Of a stretch of 26,836 bases of DNA, positions 9,008 through 17,454 are shown one piece after another. The notes beneath the pieces were generated by a model, which made no database searches, was not told the DNA's origin, and saw only the letters and a list, made by a program, of their open reading frames with translations. Numbering within the stretch: the first letter of the stretch is position 1; the number at the start of each line of letters is the position of its first letter. Made by a program: the position numbers and the translations under genes. Source of the DNA: Fluviicola sp. (lineage in GTDB: Bacteria; Bacteroidota; Bacteroidia; Flavobacteriales_D; Crocinitomicaceae); the NCBI RefSeq assembly GCF_030151805.1, contig NZ_JASLCN010000070.1, positions 1-26,836 of the forward strand, in the 5' to 3' direction.

Positions 9008-9595
9008 TTAATCCTCCAATCCTGCATTCTTTAATGTTTCATCAATCCCTTCCAAATCCGTATAAAACTCTTCTCCGAATGCACGGATAAGTGGTTCCTT
9101 CAAAAACTTGTAAACCGGAACATTTAATTGTTCTCCACAAGAACAGGCAGGCTTGCAAATATCCCATTGTTCGTAGTTAAGCGCAATTCCGTCACTTAAT
9201 TTCTTGACACGAATTGGATACAAATGACAGGAAATCGGCTTTTTCCAGCTTGTTTTTCCGGCTAAATAAGCTTGTTCGACAGCACATTTGGTAATGCCTT
9301 TTTCATCGAAATAAACAAAAGCGCATTCTTTTCCGTCGACTAATGTGGTTGCGGGTTCATTCCACGGATCGATGTAAAATACGCCCGATTTTTTGACCGC
9401 TTCAATTCCTTCCGGACGCATGAATGGAATCACGTCATCCAGGATTTCTTCCATGATGTCGACTTCTTCCATCGTCAGTGGAGCTCCACCATCGCCTTCC
9501 ACGCAACAAGCGCCTTTGCATGCATTCAGATCGCATACAAACTTGCGGTCAAAGACTTCGGTCGAGATTAATTTATCATCTATTGCTACGATCAT
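9008..9595 (-). CDS. DUF3109 family cysteine-cluster protein
   Basis: A 195-residue protein matching DUF3109. The N-terminal signature FVCDLNACKGACCVEGDGGAP carries C21, C26, C30 and C31 in the CxxxxCxxxCC arrangement. Further cysteines lie in GKECAFVYF, ITKCAVEQ, PISCHLYP and DICKPACSCGE, enough to bind metal or an iron-sulfur cluster. The family is cytosolic and conserved in Bacteroidetes; its biochemical function is not established as far as I know. The ATG at 9595 is 8 bp after the stop of the phosphatase gene, so the two are almost certainly co-transcribed as the end of a three-gene operon starting at 11099. Confidence 0.9.
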   Translation of the reverse strand: MIVAIDDKLISTEVFDRKFVCDLNACKGACCVEGDGGAPLTMEEVDIMEEILDDVIPFMRPEGIEAVKKSGVFYIDPWNEPATTLVDGKECAFVYFDEKGITKCAVEQAYLAGKTSWKKPISCHLYPIRVKKLSDGIALNYEQWDICKPACSCGEQLNVPVYKFLKEPLIRAFGEEFYTDLEGIDETLKNAGLED

Positions 9596-9603
9596 ATTAC
9601 AAG

Positions 9604-10260
9604 TTACTTAAAGAATTCGACAAGTTTGTTTAAATCTTCGAATTGTGCATCTGCCAGGATCAGTTTCGGTTCCGGATGGTGCGTTTTTTCCGGAACACAA
9701 ATCACGGTCATGCGAGCTGCTTTTCCGGAAATGATTCCATTCAGGGAATCTTCGATCACCAAACATTTTCGCGGATCTAATCCAAGGTTTTTTGCTGCTG
9801 TCAGATAAACCGCAGGATGAGGTTTCCCGAAAGCTTCAAATTCTGCGGAATGAACCGTTTGGAAGAAGGAGCGAATGTTTAAGGCATCCAGGATGCAATT
9901 GATCAGAACCTGGTAAGAAGAAGTGGCCAAACCGATTTTCAATCCTTTTTCGGTAAAGAATTTCAGGGATTCTATTACGCCCGGGAGCGGAGTTGCCCGT
10001 TCGGTCAGTAATTCGACCATGCGCTGAATAATCGCGTCTTCCACTTCTTTCGGACTCTTATCCGGCCACGGACATTCGTGATACCAATAGGTAATTACTT
10101 CGTCGATGCGTAAACCAACAGTTTTCTGAAAATCTTCCTTTGTTAAAGGACAGCCGACACTTTTGAAGACTTCTTCCATGGCAATTTTCCACAAGGGTTC
10201 GGAATCGGTCAGAACTCCGTCCATATCGTAAATTACTCCTTCAAAATTCGCTAATGTCAT
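9604..10260 (-). CDS. hxpB: HAD phosphatase, HxpB (YniC)-like hexitol/sugar phosphatase
   Basis: A 218-residue HAD-superfamily phosphatase with a cap domain after the first motif. Motif I is YDMDGVLTDSEPLW (nucleophile D12, acid/base D14), motif II is GLATSS (T113), motif III is the K146 of GKPHP, and motif IV is IEDSLNG (E170, D171). The cap residues GLRIDEV..YWY and the C-terminal half closely resemble E. coli HxpB/YniC, which hydrolyses hexitol phosphates and 2-deoxyglucose-6-phosphate; the exact substrate here is inferred. It is cytosolic. Its ATG overlaps the stop of the upstream propeller gene by four bases (ATGA at 10257-10260), indicating translational coupling, and it is followed after 8 bp by the DUF3109 gene. 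Confidence 0.85.
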   Translation of the reverse strand: MTLANFEGVIYDMDGVLTDSEPLWKIAMEEVFKSVGCPLTKEDFQKTVGLRIDEVITYWYHECPWPDKSPKEVEDAIIQRMVELLTERATPLPGVIESLKFFTEKGLKIGLATSSYQVLINCILDALNIRSFFQTVHSAEFEAFGKPHPAVYLTAAKNLGLDPRKCLVIEDSLNGIISGKAARMTVICVPEKTHHPEPKLILADAQFEDLNKLVEFFK

Positions 10261-11099
10261 TTTTTTGTTTCTGTTGGTTTGATCACATACATGTTTCCGC
10301 CACCTACTAATTTCTGGCGTTCGTCAGCAATGTAAATTTTTCCGTTGGAATGCACAGCCAGAGCCTCTTTTTGTGTAATCGGGAGCAATGTTTGATGTGA
10401 TTCATATTTGGCTCTTCCGTTTTCGAAAGTGTGTGTAATGATCCGGTTATAGGTCAGAATGTAAAGCTTGCCGTTGTGAATGCTGGCAGCTGTAACCGCG
10501 TCTCTGAACCAATCGCGTTTTCCGATCACCATGTAGTATTTTTTGCTGGCTTTGTAAGTTCCTGGTTTTGTCGGAAGCGCGTACACAAAGCACTTTCCGT
10601 CGAAAGGTTCCGTGCGGCATTTTGTAAACAAGTACAAAGAGTCATTGTAAAAACTCATTGCCTCGCAGTCGAAGTATTTTTGATTCAGTTTCGGTGGAAA
10701 ATCTTTCTGTTCCGGGTAGGAAAACTCAATGAATTTGGCTTCCACATCCTGGTTGTCGAGCACTTTTTTCAGGCTCACTTTCAGGATTCGCAAATCGGTG
10801 CGTTCATTTTTGTTGTTCCCGAAATCCCCGACATACAAATTTCCTTTTCCGTCCAGCGTAATGTCTTCAAAATCTTCGTTTTCTGCGTTTGTGATTGAAA
10901 CTTTGTGCCGGATACTTCCGTCGAGGTTTAAGACAAACAATTTGGGATCGTTTCCGCCGTCGTTGTGTGCAATTAATGTGCTGTCATTCGCAAAGACCCA
11001 GCCCGAGATTTCTTTCAAATCTTTGGGTAAACGTGTTGTTTTTGAAACGGCCACCGAAAGAAGAAAGATGCTTGCAAGAAAAAGAGCAAGATTTCGCAT
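10257..11099 (-). CDS. Secreted beta-propeller-like protein
   Basis: A 280-residue protein with a signal peptide (MRNLALFLASIFLLSVAVS, cleavage about residue 19). The mature part has repeated strand motifs typical of propellers: GWVFANDSTLIAHNDGG, LFVLNLDG, DGKGNLYVGDFGNN, DSLYLFTKCR, NGKLYILTYNR, SNGKIYIADERQ. I know of no catalytic motif. It is probably periplasmic or outer-membrane associated, with a binding role. It is the first gene of an operon with hxpB and the DUF3109 gene. The -7-like box at 11104-11111 ends only four bases before the ATG, suggesting a very short or absent leader. Confidence 0.75.
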   Translation of the reverse strand: MRNLALFLASIFLLSVAVSKTTRLPKDLKEISGWVFANDSTLIAHNDGGNDPKLFVLNLDGSIRHKVSITNAENEDFEDITLDGKGNLYVGDFGNNKNERTDLRILKVSLKKVLDNQDVEAKFIEFSYPEQKDFPPKLNQKYFDCEAMSFYNDSLYLFTKCRTEPFDGKCFVYALPTKPGTYKASKKYYMVIGKRDWFRDAVTAASIHNGKLYILTYNRIITHTFENGRAKYESHQTLLPITQKEALAVHSNGKIYIADERQKLVGGGNMYVIKPTETKK

Positions 11100-11103
11100 G
11101 ATG

Positions 11104-11111
11104 CAAAAGTA
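11104..11111 (-). promoter_or_regulatory. Putative -7 box of the propeller-hxpB-DUF3109 operon
   Basis: On the minus strand TACTTTTG matches TAnnTTTG exactly, immediately upstream of the ATG at 11099. I see no clear -33 element. Confidence 0.4.
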
Positions 11112-11252
11112 AGAAGAATGTTAGTTTCAGGACGATTCTGAAAAGATAAAATAGAAGAATCGCTTGAAATGCAAAGCGCTGAAAATCTCTTATCAGATTT
11201 ACAAATCCGATATGGCCATAATTGCATATCGCAATATGGGAAAACTTCGATT

Positions 11253-12203
11253 TTAATTCAAGACAGCCTCAACCCAGGATTTTCCCCATTCAGCCATTTC
11301 CACTTCGGACCATAACTGCGGATAGAAAATGCGTTTCTGGAAACGCGGAGGAAGGTATTTCTGCCAGTTTGTTCCACCGGTTGCAGCGATATCTCCTTTG
11401 TCTTTTTGCAAATAACGAACAGCAGATTTATAATGAACCAGGGGCCAATTGACATTGACGTTGACATCGTTTTGCTTCAAAGCATGAATCACCTGAGGCA
11501 ATTCCTGATCTTCTGCAGACAAACGCAGGTAGCATTGCCACAAGTTATCGTTTCGAAGTTGTTCACCCAATTGGATGAATTCATCTCTGTAACGGTCCTC
11601 AAATTGCGTTAATGTCAATGTTTTCTTACCTGTTTCAATATCCGTTGCACCCTCTTTCCAGTAAATATTCTCGAACAATTCGGAAATCGTTTCCTTTCCG
11701 GAATATTTGCTGCGGTGATCTTTGTGAACCAATTGAATGAAATCCGTAGAATGGATCTCAATTTTGCGGTATTGTGCCGATTGGAATCCGGAAGCAGGAG
11801 CAAGTGCCAATCGGAATTTTAAGAATTGCTCGCGTTGCATTCCGTCCACCATGATCTCGAAACTTTTTGTCAAAGCTTCAAAATAACGGTTAATTCGTTG
11901 TACGTGTTCCACGAAGAAAGCAGCATCCAGGTTCTTGCGATCAGAAATTTGCTGGAATTCATGCAGACACAATTTGAAATACAATTCAGTAACCTGGTGG
12001 TACATCAAAAACACCACTTCATCCGGGAAATCGGTATACGTTTTTTGAAGTGACAACAAAGTATCCACCTGAACGTAATCCCAATAGTTTGGCATGCGTG
12101 AGTATAACAAACTATCCAGGTATGCAACTAAATCCTGACCTTGCGCATCATACTTCGCTTTCAGAAGCGTAATTCTTTCTAAGATTTCAGGAGTCAATTC
12201 CAT
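11253..12203 (-). CDS. kynA: Tryptophan 2,3-dioxygenase
   Basis: A heme enzyme that opens the indole ring of L-tryptophan to N-formylkynurenine, the first step of the kynurenine pathway. The protein is 316 residues from the ATG at 12203 (MELTPEIL). The signatures are NYWDYVQVDTLLSLQ, MYHQVTELYFKLCLHE (distal histidine, H69 in this numbering), FRLALAPASGFQSAQYRKIE, and the heme-ligand region PLVHYKSAVRYLQ followed by AATGGTNWQKYL (H257). An in-frame ATG at 12224 lies at about the expected transcription start of the -7 box at 12226-12233, so 12203 is preferred; GGA also lies about 6 bases before it. No other kynurenine gene is in the window. It shares strand with the DUF3108 gene but has its own putative promoter. 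Confidence 0.95.
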   Translation of the reverse strand: MELTPEILERITLLKAKYDAQGQDLVAYLDSLLYSRMPNYWDYVQVDTLLSLQKTYTDFPDEVVFLMYHQVTELYFKLCLHEFQQISDRKNLDAAFFVEHVQRINRYFEALTKSFEIMVDGMQREQFLKFRLALAPASGFQSAQYRKIEIHSTDFIQLVHKDHRSKYSGKETISELFENIYWKEGATDIETGKKTLTLTQFEDRYRDEFIQLGEQLRNDNLWQCYLRLSAEDQELPQVIHALKQNDVNVNVNWPLVHYKSAVRYLQKDKGDIAATGGTNWQKYLPPRFQKRIFYPQLWSEVEMAEWGKSWVEAVLN

Positions 12204-12225
12204 AGTATTTCCAGATTTTAGCAAA

Positions 12226-12233
12226 CAAAGATA
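12226..12233 (-). promoter_or_regulatory. Putative -7 box of kynA
   Basis: On the minus strand TATCTTTG matches TAnnTTTG exactly, 22 bases before the ATG at 12203. This supports 12203 over 12224 as the start. Confidence 0.5.
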
Positions 12234-12331
12234 TGCGAAAGCCCTGTATTAATCATGAACAAAAACGTTAATATTTAAACAAATAATGTTAACGATACCG
12301 ACGGACTAAAGTTTTAGTAAACTAAATCGTT

Positions 12332-13117
12332 TTACTTTGCCTTTACCAGGTCGTATTTCAGCCCGGACCATTCCACCAAATGGAGCTTCACAGAACCAAC
12401 CGGAATTTTTGCTTTTACCAGAATCGGAATTCTGTTTTCATCCTTCGTAACCCAGAAACTCAAATCGTCTTGTTTTTTGAAAACACGTCCTGTTTGAACA
12501 ACAGGTGCGAATTTCATACAGTTGAATTTCCCTTTTCTGATCGAAATTTTCTCGTCTCCCAGGTATTTCACTTTCAAAGGCCAGATTTCATCATCCATGA
12601 AGCATTTGAATTCGAAAGTATCTCCGACTTTTGCAGATTTGAAATTCAATGTACGGGCGTAATAGAAAGACGAAATCATATCCTGAATTCCGGAAGGAGT
12701 GGAGAAGTCTTTTTCCCCGTTATGCACTTTTTGTTTATCCTGTTTGAAGACGTAATCCTGAGAAAGCTTGTACCCGCCTTCTTCAACGCGTCTCACAAAT
12801 TGCCAGGGGAAAATTCCCTTTTTGTCGAGGTAACTTTCATACACGTCGTTCACTTTGTAAACAGCATTGAAACCGCCAAGCGTTCTACCGGTTCCTTTGA
12901 TATGATATAAATCCCGTGTTCCGTTTCCTTTTTTACTTGTTTCTTTCACTTCAAGTACAGCTTCGCCTGCATCTATGAAACCATAGGTAATGCGATAACG
13001 TAATTTTTCACCTGTCTGGAACGATTCGTTATTTACGGTGGGCAATGTGATTTGCATACTGCTCGATAATCCGATCGTCAGAAGAATTGCAGAAGAAATG
13101 ATCAAAGTTGTTTTCAT
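12332..13117 (-). CDS. DUF3108 domain protein, exported
   Basis: A 261-residue protein with an N-terminal signal peptide (MKTTLIISSAILLTIGLSSS). The rest matches the DUF3108 pattern: FQTGEKLRYRITYGFIDAGEAVLEV near residues 33-57, HIKGTGRTLGGFNAVYKVNDVYESYLD, a central IQDMISSFYYARTLNF, and a C-terminal DLSFWVTKDENRIPILVKAKIPVGSVK. DUF3108 proteins are periplasmic beta-rich proteins of unclear function. The gene lies 128 bp upstream of kynA on the same strand. A gap of 164 bp (13118-13281) separates it from the OmpA gene; that gap is AT-rich and contains only a 6-bp inverted repeat (GCCAAA/TTTGGC, 13159-13178). Confidence 0.85.
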   Translation of the reverse strand: MKTTLIISSAILLTIGLSSSMQITLPTVNNESFQTGEKLRYRITYGFIDAGEAVLEVKETSKKGNGTRDLYHIKGTGRTLGGFNAVYKVNDVYESYLDKKGIFPWQFVRRVEEGGYKLSQDYVFKQDKQKVHNGEKDFSTPSGIQDMISSFYYARTLNFKSAKVGDTFEFKCFMDDEIWPLKVKYLGDEKISIRKGKFNCMKFAPVVQTGRVFKKQDDLSFWVTKDENRIPILVKAKIPVGSVKLHLVEWSGLKYDLVKAK

Positions 13118-13281
13118 GACTTAAATTCTATTGTTGAATGGTAGTTAACAAACTAAATGCCAAAAAACTCGCTTTGGCCTTCGTTTATCAAATAGAAATG
13201 AATTTCCTCAACAAAAGATACAGTTTTTTGAATAATTCTGAAAACAGGAACTAAATAAGCTTTTGAAATTCGGATATGCTT

Positions 13282-13947
13282 TTACAGAATGCTGATTTCG
13301 GTTCTTCGGTTTTGTGCCTTTCCCTGGGGCGTGGAATTGTCTGCAATCGGTTTGTTTTCCCCGAATCCTTTTGCGATCATCCTGCTTGCATCAATTCCCT
13401 GGCTGATGAGGTAATTTCGAACTGCTTCCGCTCTTTTTTGCGATAGGATTTGATTGGCCTCTGTTTCCCCGTCGCTGTCGGTGTGTCCCGAAATCTGAAT
13501 TTTCAGCTCTTTCTTGCGTTTCATGATTTCGACCAGGTTCTTCAGAATAGGGTAGCTGCTTGTTTTCAAATCGGCCTTTGCAGTTTCGAATTGCAGGTTG
13601 TTGAACGAAAAAGTGCTTCCCGGATCGTATTCGATGAGTAATTCCGCTTCCTGGAAAAATTCTCCGGCTTTCAACGAAGGAATTTCCATGGTGTTGTATT
13701 CAATTTCATCCCCGATACTCTGAATGCGGATATCGTAAATATCTCCGGCGGGAAGCTGAATAACGAATTGTCCTGCAGCATTGGTAATACCTGAAAGACT
13801 CTGTTTGGATTTTTGCCCCACGAAAAAGACTTTATCGTTTGCATAAGGTTTTCCATCAAAGCCTTTTACCGAAACTTTTACAGGAGCTTTTTGTGCCATT
13901 AACCCAAAGGAACACAACAGGAAGCAGAAAGAAAGAAGTGTTTTCAT
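13282..13947 (-). CDS. OmpA-family peptidoglycan-binding outer-membrane protein
   Basis: A 221-residue protein from the ATG at 13947 (MKTLLSFCFLLCSFGLMAQ, a clear signal peptide). The frame extends upstream to 14022, but that part is not signal-like. After the signal comes a small carboxypeptidase-regulatory/transthyretin-like beta domain (VKVSVKGFDGKPYANDKV to about residue 100). The C-terminal OmpA domain has LQFETAKADLKTSSYPIL, ISGHTDSDGETEANQILSQKRAEAV in parts, GFGENKPIAD, and the terminal NRRTEISIL. The HTDSDG and NRRTE segments carry the conserved Asp and Arg that contact diaminopimelate in peptidoglycan. It probably anchors the outer membrane to the cell wall. There is no beta-barrel of classical OmpA size. 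Confidence 0.9.
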   Translation of the reverse strand: MKTLLSFCFLLCSFGLMAQKAPVKVSVKGFDGKPYANDKVFFVGQKSKQSLSGITNAAGQFVIQLPAGDIYDIRIQSIGDEIEYNTMEIPSLKAGEFFQEAELLIEYDPGSTFSFNNLQFETAKADLKTSSYPILKNLVEIMKRKKELKIQISGHTDSDGETEANQILSQKRAEAVRNYLISQGIDASRMIAKGFGENKPIADNSTPQGKAQNRRTEISIL

Positions 13948-14068
13948 CATCACATTTTTATACTCAATGTTCATTTTCGGGAAAAGTAACAAAGGGTTGA
14001 GAGGAAAATGGTTTTGAAACAAATTGGAAGAGTATTTCTTTCATTTTTTATGGATAGACATCCATCTA

Positions 14069-14115
14069 TTATCCCAGTGGGAATAAGGGTTGTATCCATT
14101 CCGACACTGGGATAA
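14069..14115. repeat. 11-bp perfect inverted repeat upstream of the OmpA-family gene
   Basis: TTATCCCAGTG (14069-14079) and CACTGGGATAA (14105-14115) are perfect reverse complements separated by 25 bp. Just to the left, ATGGAT (14050-14055) and ATCCAT (14060-14065) form a small hairpin, and ATCCAT recurs at 14094-14099. It lies between the OmpA gene start and the protease terminator. Confidence 0.6.
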
Positions 14116-14121
14116 AATGAG

Positions 14122-14150
14122 AAAACAAAAAGGCTGCCCGAAAGCAGCCT
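14122..14150 (-). terminator. Rho-independent terminator of the subtilisin-like protease gene
   Basis: Read on the minus strand, GGCTGC/GCAGCC forms a 6-bp GC stem with a 6-nt loop followed by CTTTTTGTTTTC, a good U-tract. It lies 23 bp after the protease stop. Confidence 0.85.
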
Positions 14151-14173
14151 CTGTCGGTATTTGAAACTCTTAT

Positions 14174-17100
14174 TTAATGTTTTACAATTTTCGAAGTGAT
14201 CTCATGAGATGGAGCTGAAATCCGCACAAAATACATTCCGGATGCATAATTGGCAACGGAAAGATGGTAGGAATTGACAGCATTCACCAATTGATTCGAA
14301 CTTAATAACTGCCCCATATCGTTGTACAACTGAATATTTGTTCCGCCCAATAATCCCGGATCACTGCTGATAGTTACAAGGAATGATTCCGGATTATAGG
14401 TTATGGAATAAGCATTGGCTAAATCCGTCAATCCCAAATCACAATTTGTTGTGACATCCAAAACAAACGTTGTTGAATCTGCCCCGCAGCTGTTTCCGGT
14501 GATTAATATAACGGTTACCGTTCCGTCATCAGAAAAACTGATTGTGGGCGAGGAGCTGTTCGAAGTTGACGGTGTCCCGCCCGGGAAAGACCAGTTGAAA
14601 CTGTTGGCGTGCGTTGAATTACTTCCGTCGAAAGAAACGGTGGTCGGACAAGCAACCGTACTATCTACAAATTCAATGGCAGGAACGCTTGGATCATCTA
14701 CTGTAATGGTAACGGTGGTGGAATTGCTGCACGAACCGTTTGTTCCATTGATTGCATAGGTCGTTGTTACCGTCGGATTTGCAGTTACATTATTACCAGT
14801 TGTTGCCGACAATCCGGTTCCAGGTGTCCAGGTAACGGAACTTGCTCCGGATGCTGTTAAAGCGGTACTTGCTCCGCTACAGATCAGATTGTTGCCGGAA
14901 ACACTGATTGTTGGTGTCGGATTTACAGTAATGGCTACGAATGCAGAATCGAAGAGTGAACATCCTCCACCAATCGTATATAAAATAGCGTTGTAAGTTC
15001 CCGGAGTTGTATACGTAACGGTAGCTGTCGGTGAAGAAGGAAGAACCGTCGGAGTTCCGCCTGGGAAATACCACAACAACGTATCCTGGTATGTACTTCC
15101 GGCAGCATCAAAACTGATTGAATTTCCGGAACAAACCGTTAATGTGCTTGGTGTGATAACAGCCTGGGAAGGAGTATTCGTTAAGAATGGATGAATGTAC
15201 AACGATGCGCTCAAATTCCAGGAACCCGCAGTGGTATATTGATACCAAGTGTTATTCGCCTGTTGTTCCCAAATAGCGGAAGGAGTGGTTTGCCCCACAG
15301 AATTGCTCACAATGCTCAATGTATCTTTGACACCGGCAGTCCATTGAAGGTTTGTTAATCCGACAGAAACAAAGAACTTTTTAGATGCAGGGAGTGTTAC
15401 CGGATTGTTTACGAAACTTGCTTCGGTGTAAAATCCTCCATCCACATCGCTCATGATCTGACCCATTGTGAGGTTGGTAGTTCCCAAAAGTGCTCCGGGA
15501 GTTCCACTGGTTCCGTCATAAACATTAATTGGAACAATTTTGTTCGGTGAAGCGGAATACGCTAGTCCGAAAGCTACATACACATTGTTCAGAATGGTAT
15601 TCGGAGATGCCGAAGCATCAAAATACATCGCTTTTTGTTTGTCTAAATACACATTCATTCCGTTAATCCAGCCATCAGCCCCGACAGTTGCGCCGGTGTA
15701 ATAATTGGAAGGAGTCCAGCCGGCAGGAGTAGGAAGATTGATCCGTTGACAAACTGCTGCGGCACTCACCACGATGTATCCGGTTTTTGTTTCCGTGTCC
15801 GTCCCGTTTGCATTGGTAACTGTGAGTGTAACAGGATAAGTTCCGGGTGTGTTGTATGTAATCGAAGGGGGATTTTGTCCGTTGAAACTTGCCGGAGTTC
15901 CGCCTGTGAATGTCCAGTTCCAGCTTGTCGGGTTGTAAGTACTCAAATTGGTGAAAACAACAGAGCCTCCGGCGCTGATCGCGGTGAAATTGGCACTGAA
16001 ATCTGCAACAGGAGGATTATTCAGAGAAGTTGAAACGCAAGCCATGGCTGCTGCTGCATCAATCCTGCCGCTTCCCAGCTGACCGATGTAAGACGGATTC
16101 TGAGCATTGATATTGGCAGTCGTTGAGATCAGGCAATTGATCAGATCGTTGTTCGGCATGTTCGGATTCAGGGATTTCATTAATCCGGCCAATCCTGCAA
16201 CCATCGGCGAAGCCATCGAAGTTCCGGATTTGTTTCCGTAGGTATTTCCTACCGTTGTACTGTAAATGTTGTTTCCCGGTGCGGAAATATCGATCCAGGT
16301 TCCGTAATTCGAAAAGCTGGCTTTAGTATTGGAGCTTGTTGTAGCTGCAACTGAAACGACGTTGTTGTATGCAGCCGGGTAAAATTGTGTGTTTACGTTA
16401 TCATTTCCGGCAGCTGCGATCAGGATGCAACCTTCGCTCACTGCGTAGTTAACAACATTTTGAGCTGTTGTGGAAGATCCCGGACCGCCCCAACTCATAT
16501 TGATGACGTCTGCGCCACTTACCGCGGCGTAAATAATTCCGTCGTATCCGTTTGTGACCTGCCCGACTGTTGTTGTGGATTTGACGCACATCAGCTTACA
16601 GCTGAATCCGATGGATGCGACGCCCGTCCCGTTGTTTGAACGTGCAGACACGATTCCTGCAACATGTGTTCCGTGGTCGTAAGAACTGCTTGGCGGATTG
16701 GGATTGTTGTCATTGCTTCCCACATCATATCCGTTGATATCGTCGATGTATCCGTTGTTGTCGTCATCAATGTTGTTTCCCGGAATTTCTGCGGAGTTTA
16801 CCCATAAATTCGGAGAAAGATCGGAATGTGTGCGTTCAATAGCATCATCTACAATTGCCACAACGACATTACTTCCGGTTGAGAAATAATTCCAGGCAGC
16901 CGGAGCATTGATATTCGCCAACCCCCATTGCGAACTGTAGGAAGGATCGTTCGGAGTCAGGCACATGCGATCGAGTGGAACTTTCTCAGCATATTCAACA
17001 CCTTTAAGGTTTTCCAGTTCCCTGATACATTTTTCGATATCCTGCACGGAAGTAAATTCCAGCAAATAGGTACGTTGCAAAATCTCAGAATTTTTTGCTG

Positions 17101-17326
17101 CGTGAAAGGGTTTTGAAAGATTGACAAATCCATATTTGGAAACAATCTGATTCAGACCCGGGATGGATTGAACAGGAATTCTGGATGGATTTTCCTTCAA
17201 AGGTTGCGAGATACGGATTTCATTATTCAGTTTGAACCAAATCTTACCATCCTGATAGTTTACGTGAACTGTTTGAGCAAACAATCCGAGTGGAATGAAT
17301 GCCAGTAAAGCAAGTAGTTTTTTCAT
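14174..17326 (-). CDS. T9SS-secreted subtilisin-like serine protease with PKD/Ig modules
   Basis: A 1050-residue secreted S8 peptidase. The signal peptide is residues 1-17 (MKKLLALLAFIPLGLFA) and an inhibitor-like propeptide runs to about 125. The catalytic domain (about 130-435) has D160 in VVVAIVDDAIERTHSDL, H218 in DHGTHVAGI, oxyanion N308 in AAAGND and S370 in SGTSMASP, so the triad is intact. A PKD domain follows (about 441-523, ending GTYPVTLTVTNANG), then a beta-rich domain (about 525-715), a second PKD (FPGGTPT..GTYNAILYTIGGG), an Ig-like module with paired cysteines, a third PKD-like unit, and a C-terminal T9SS sorting domain (about 980-1050, ending MYFVRISAPSHEITSKIVKH). It probably acts outside the cell or on the surface in protein degradation. 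It ends at a strong terminator and is divergent from the DUF1345 gene. Confidence 0.95.
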   Translation of the reverse strand: MKKLLALLAFIPLGLFAQTVHVNYQDGKIWFKLNNEIRISQPLKENPSRIPVQSIPGLNQIVSKYGFVNLSKPFHAAKNSEILQRTYLLEFTSVQDIEKCIRELENLKGVEYAEKVPLDRMCLTPNDPSYSSQWGLANINAPAAWNYFSTGSNVVVAIVDDAIERTHSDLSPNLWVNSAEIPGNNIDDDNNGYIDDINGYDVGSNDNNPNPPSSSYDHGTHVAGIVSARSNNGTGVASIGFSCKLMCVKSTTTVGQVTNGYDGIIYAAVSGADVINMSWGGPGSSTTAQNVVNYAVSEGCILIAAAGNDNVNTQFYPAAYNNVVSVAATTSSNTKASFSNYGTWIDISAPGNNIYSTTVGNTYGNKSGTSMASPMVAGLAGLMKSLNPNMPNNDLINCLISTTANINAQNPSYIGQLGSGRIDAAAAMACVSTSLNNPPVADFSANFTAISAGGSVVFTNLSTYNPTSWNWTFTGGTPASFNGQNPPSITYNTPGTYPVTLTVTNANGTDTETKTGYIVVSAAAVCQRINLPTPAGWTPSNYYTGATVGADGWINGMNVYLDKQKAMYFDASASPNTILNNVYVAFGLAYSASPNKIVPINVYDGTSGTPGALLGTTNLTMGQIMSDVDGGFYTEASFVNNPVTLPASKKFFVSVGLTNLQWTAGVKDTLSIVSNSVGQTTPSAIWEQQANNTWYQYTTAGSWNLSASLYIHPFLTNTPSQAVITPSTLTVCSGNSISFDAAGSTYQDTLLWYFPGGTPTVLPSSPTATVTYTTPGTYNAILYTIGGGCSLFDSAFVAITVNPTPTISVSGNNLICSGASTALTASGASSVTWTPGTGLSATTGNNVTANPTVTTTYAINGTNGSCSNSTTVTITVDDPSVPAIEFVDSTVACPTTVSFDGSNSTHANSFNWSFPGGTPSTSNSSSPTISFSDDGTVTVILITGNSCGADSTTFVLDVTTNCDLGLTDLANAYSITYNPESFLVTISSDPGLLGGTNIQLYNDMGQLLSSNQLVNAVNSYHLSVANYASGMYFVRISAPSHEITSKIVKH

Positions 17327-17373
17327 AAGTCACTGGTTTAGCATTTGCAATATACAACAAATGTTTTGATATT

Positions 17374-17431
17374 ATCCTTACATTCAACGGATTATGAACC
17401 GGTTCAAAATTCGTGTAAAATCCTTACATTC
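17374..17431. promoter_or_regulatory. Operator-like site between divergent genes
   Basis: The 12-bp perfect palindrome TGAACCGGTTCA (17395-17406) sits between two copies of the 12-bp direct repeat ATCCTTACATTC (17374-17385 and 17420-17431). The array lies in the 128-bp spacer between the protease gene and the DUF1345 gene. The regulator is unknown. Confidence 0.45.
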
Positions 17432-17454
17432 GAAGGGACAATTGACTGATTCAA

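Noticed and set aside
13159..13178. GCCAAA/TTTGGC inverted repeat as terminator of the OmpA gene
   Set aside because: It is more than 100 bp past the stop and has only a 6-bp stem, too weak to call.
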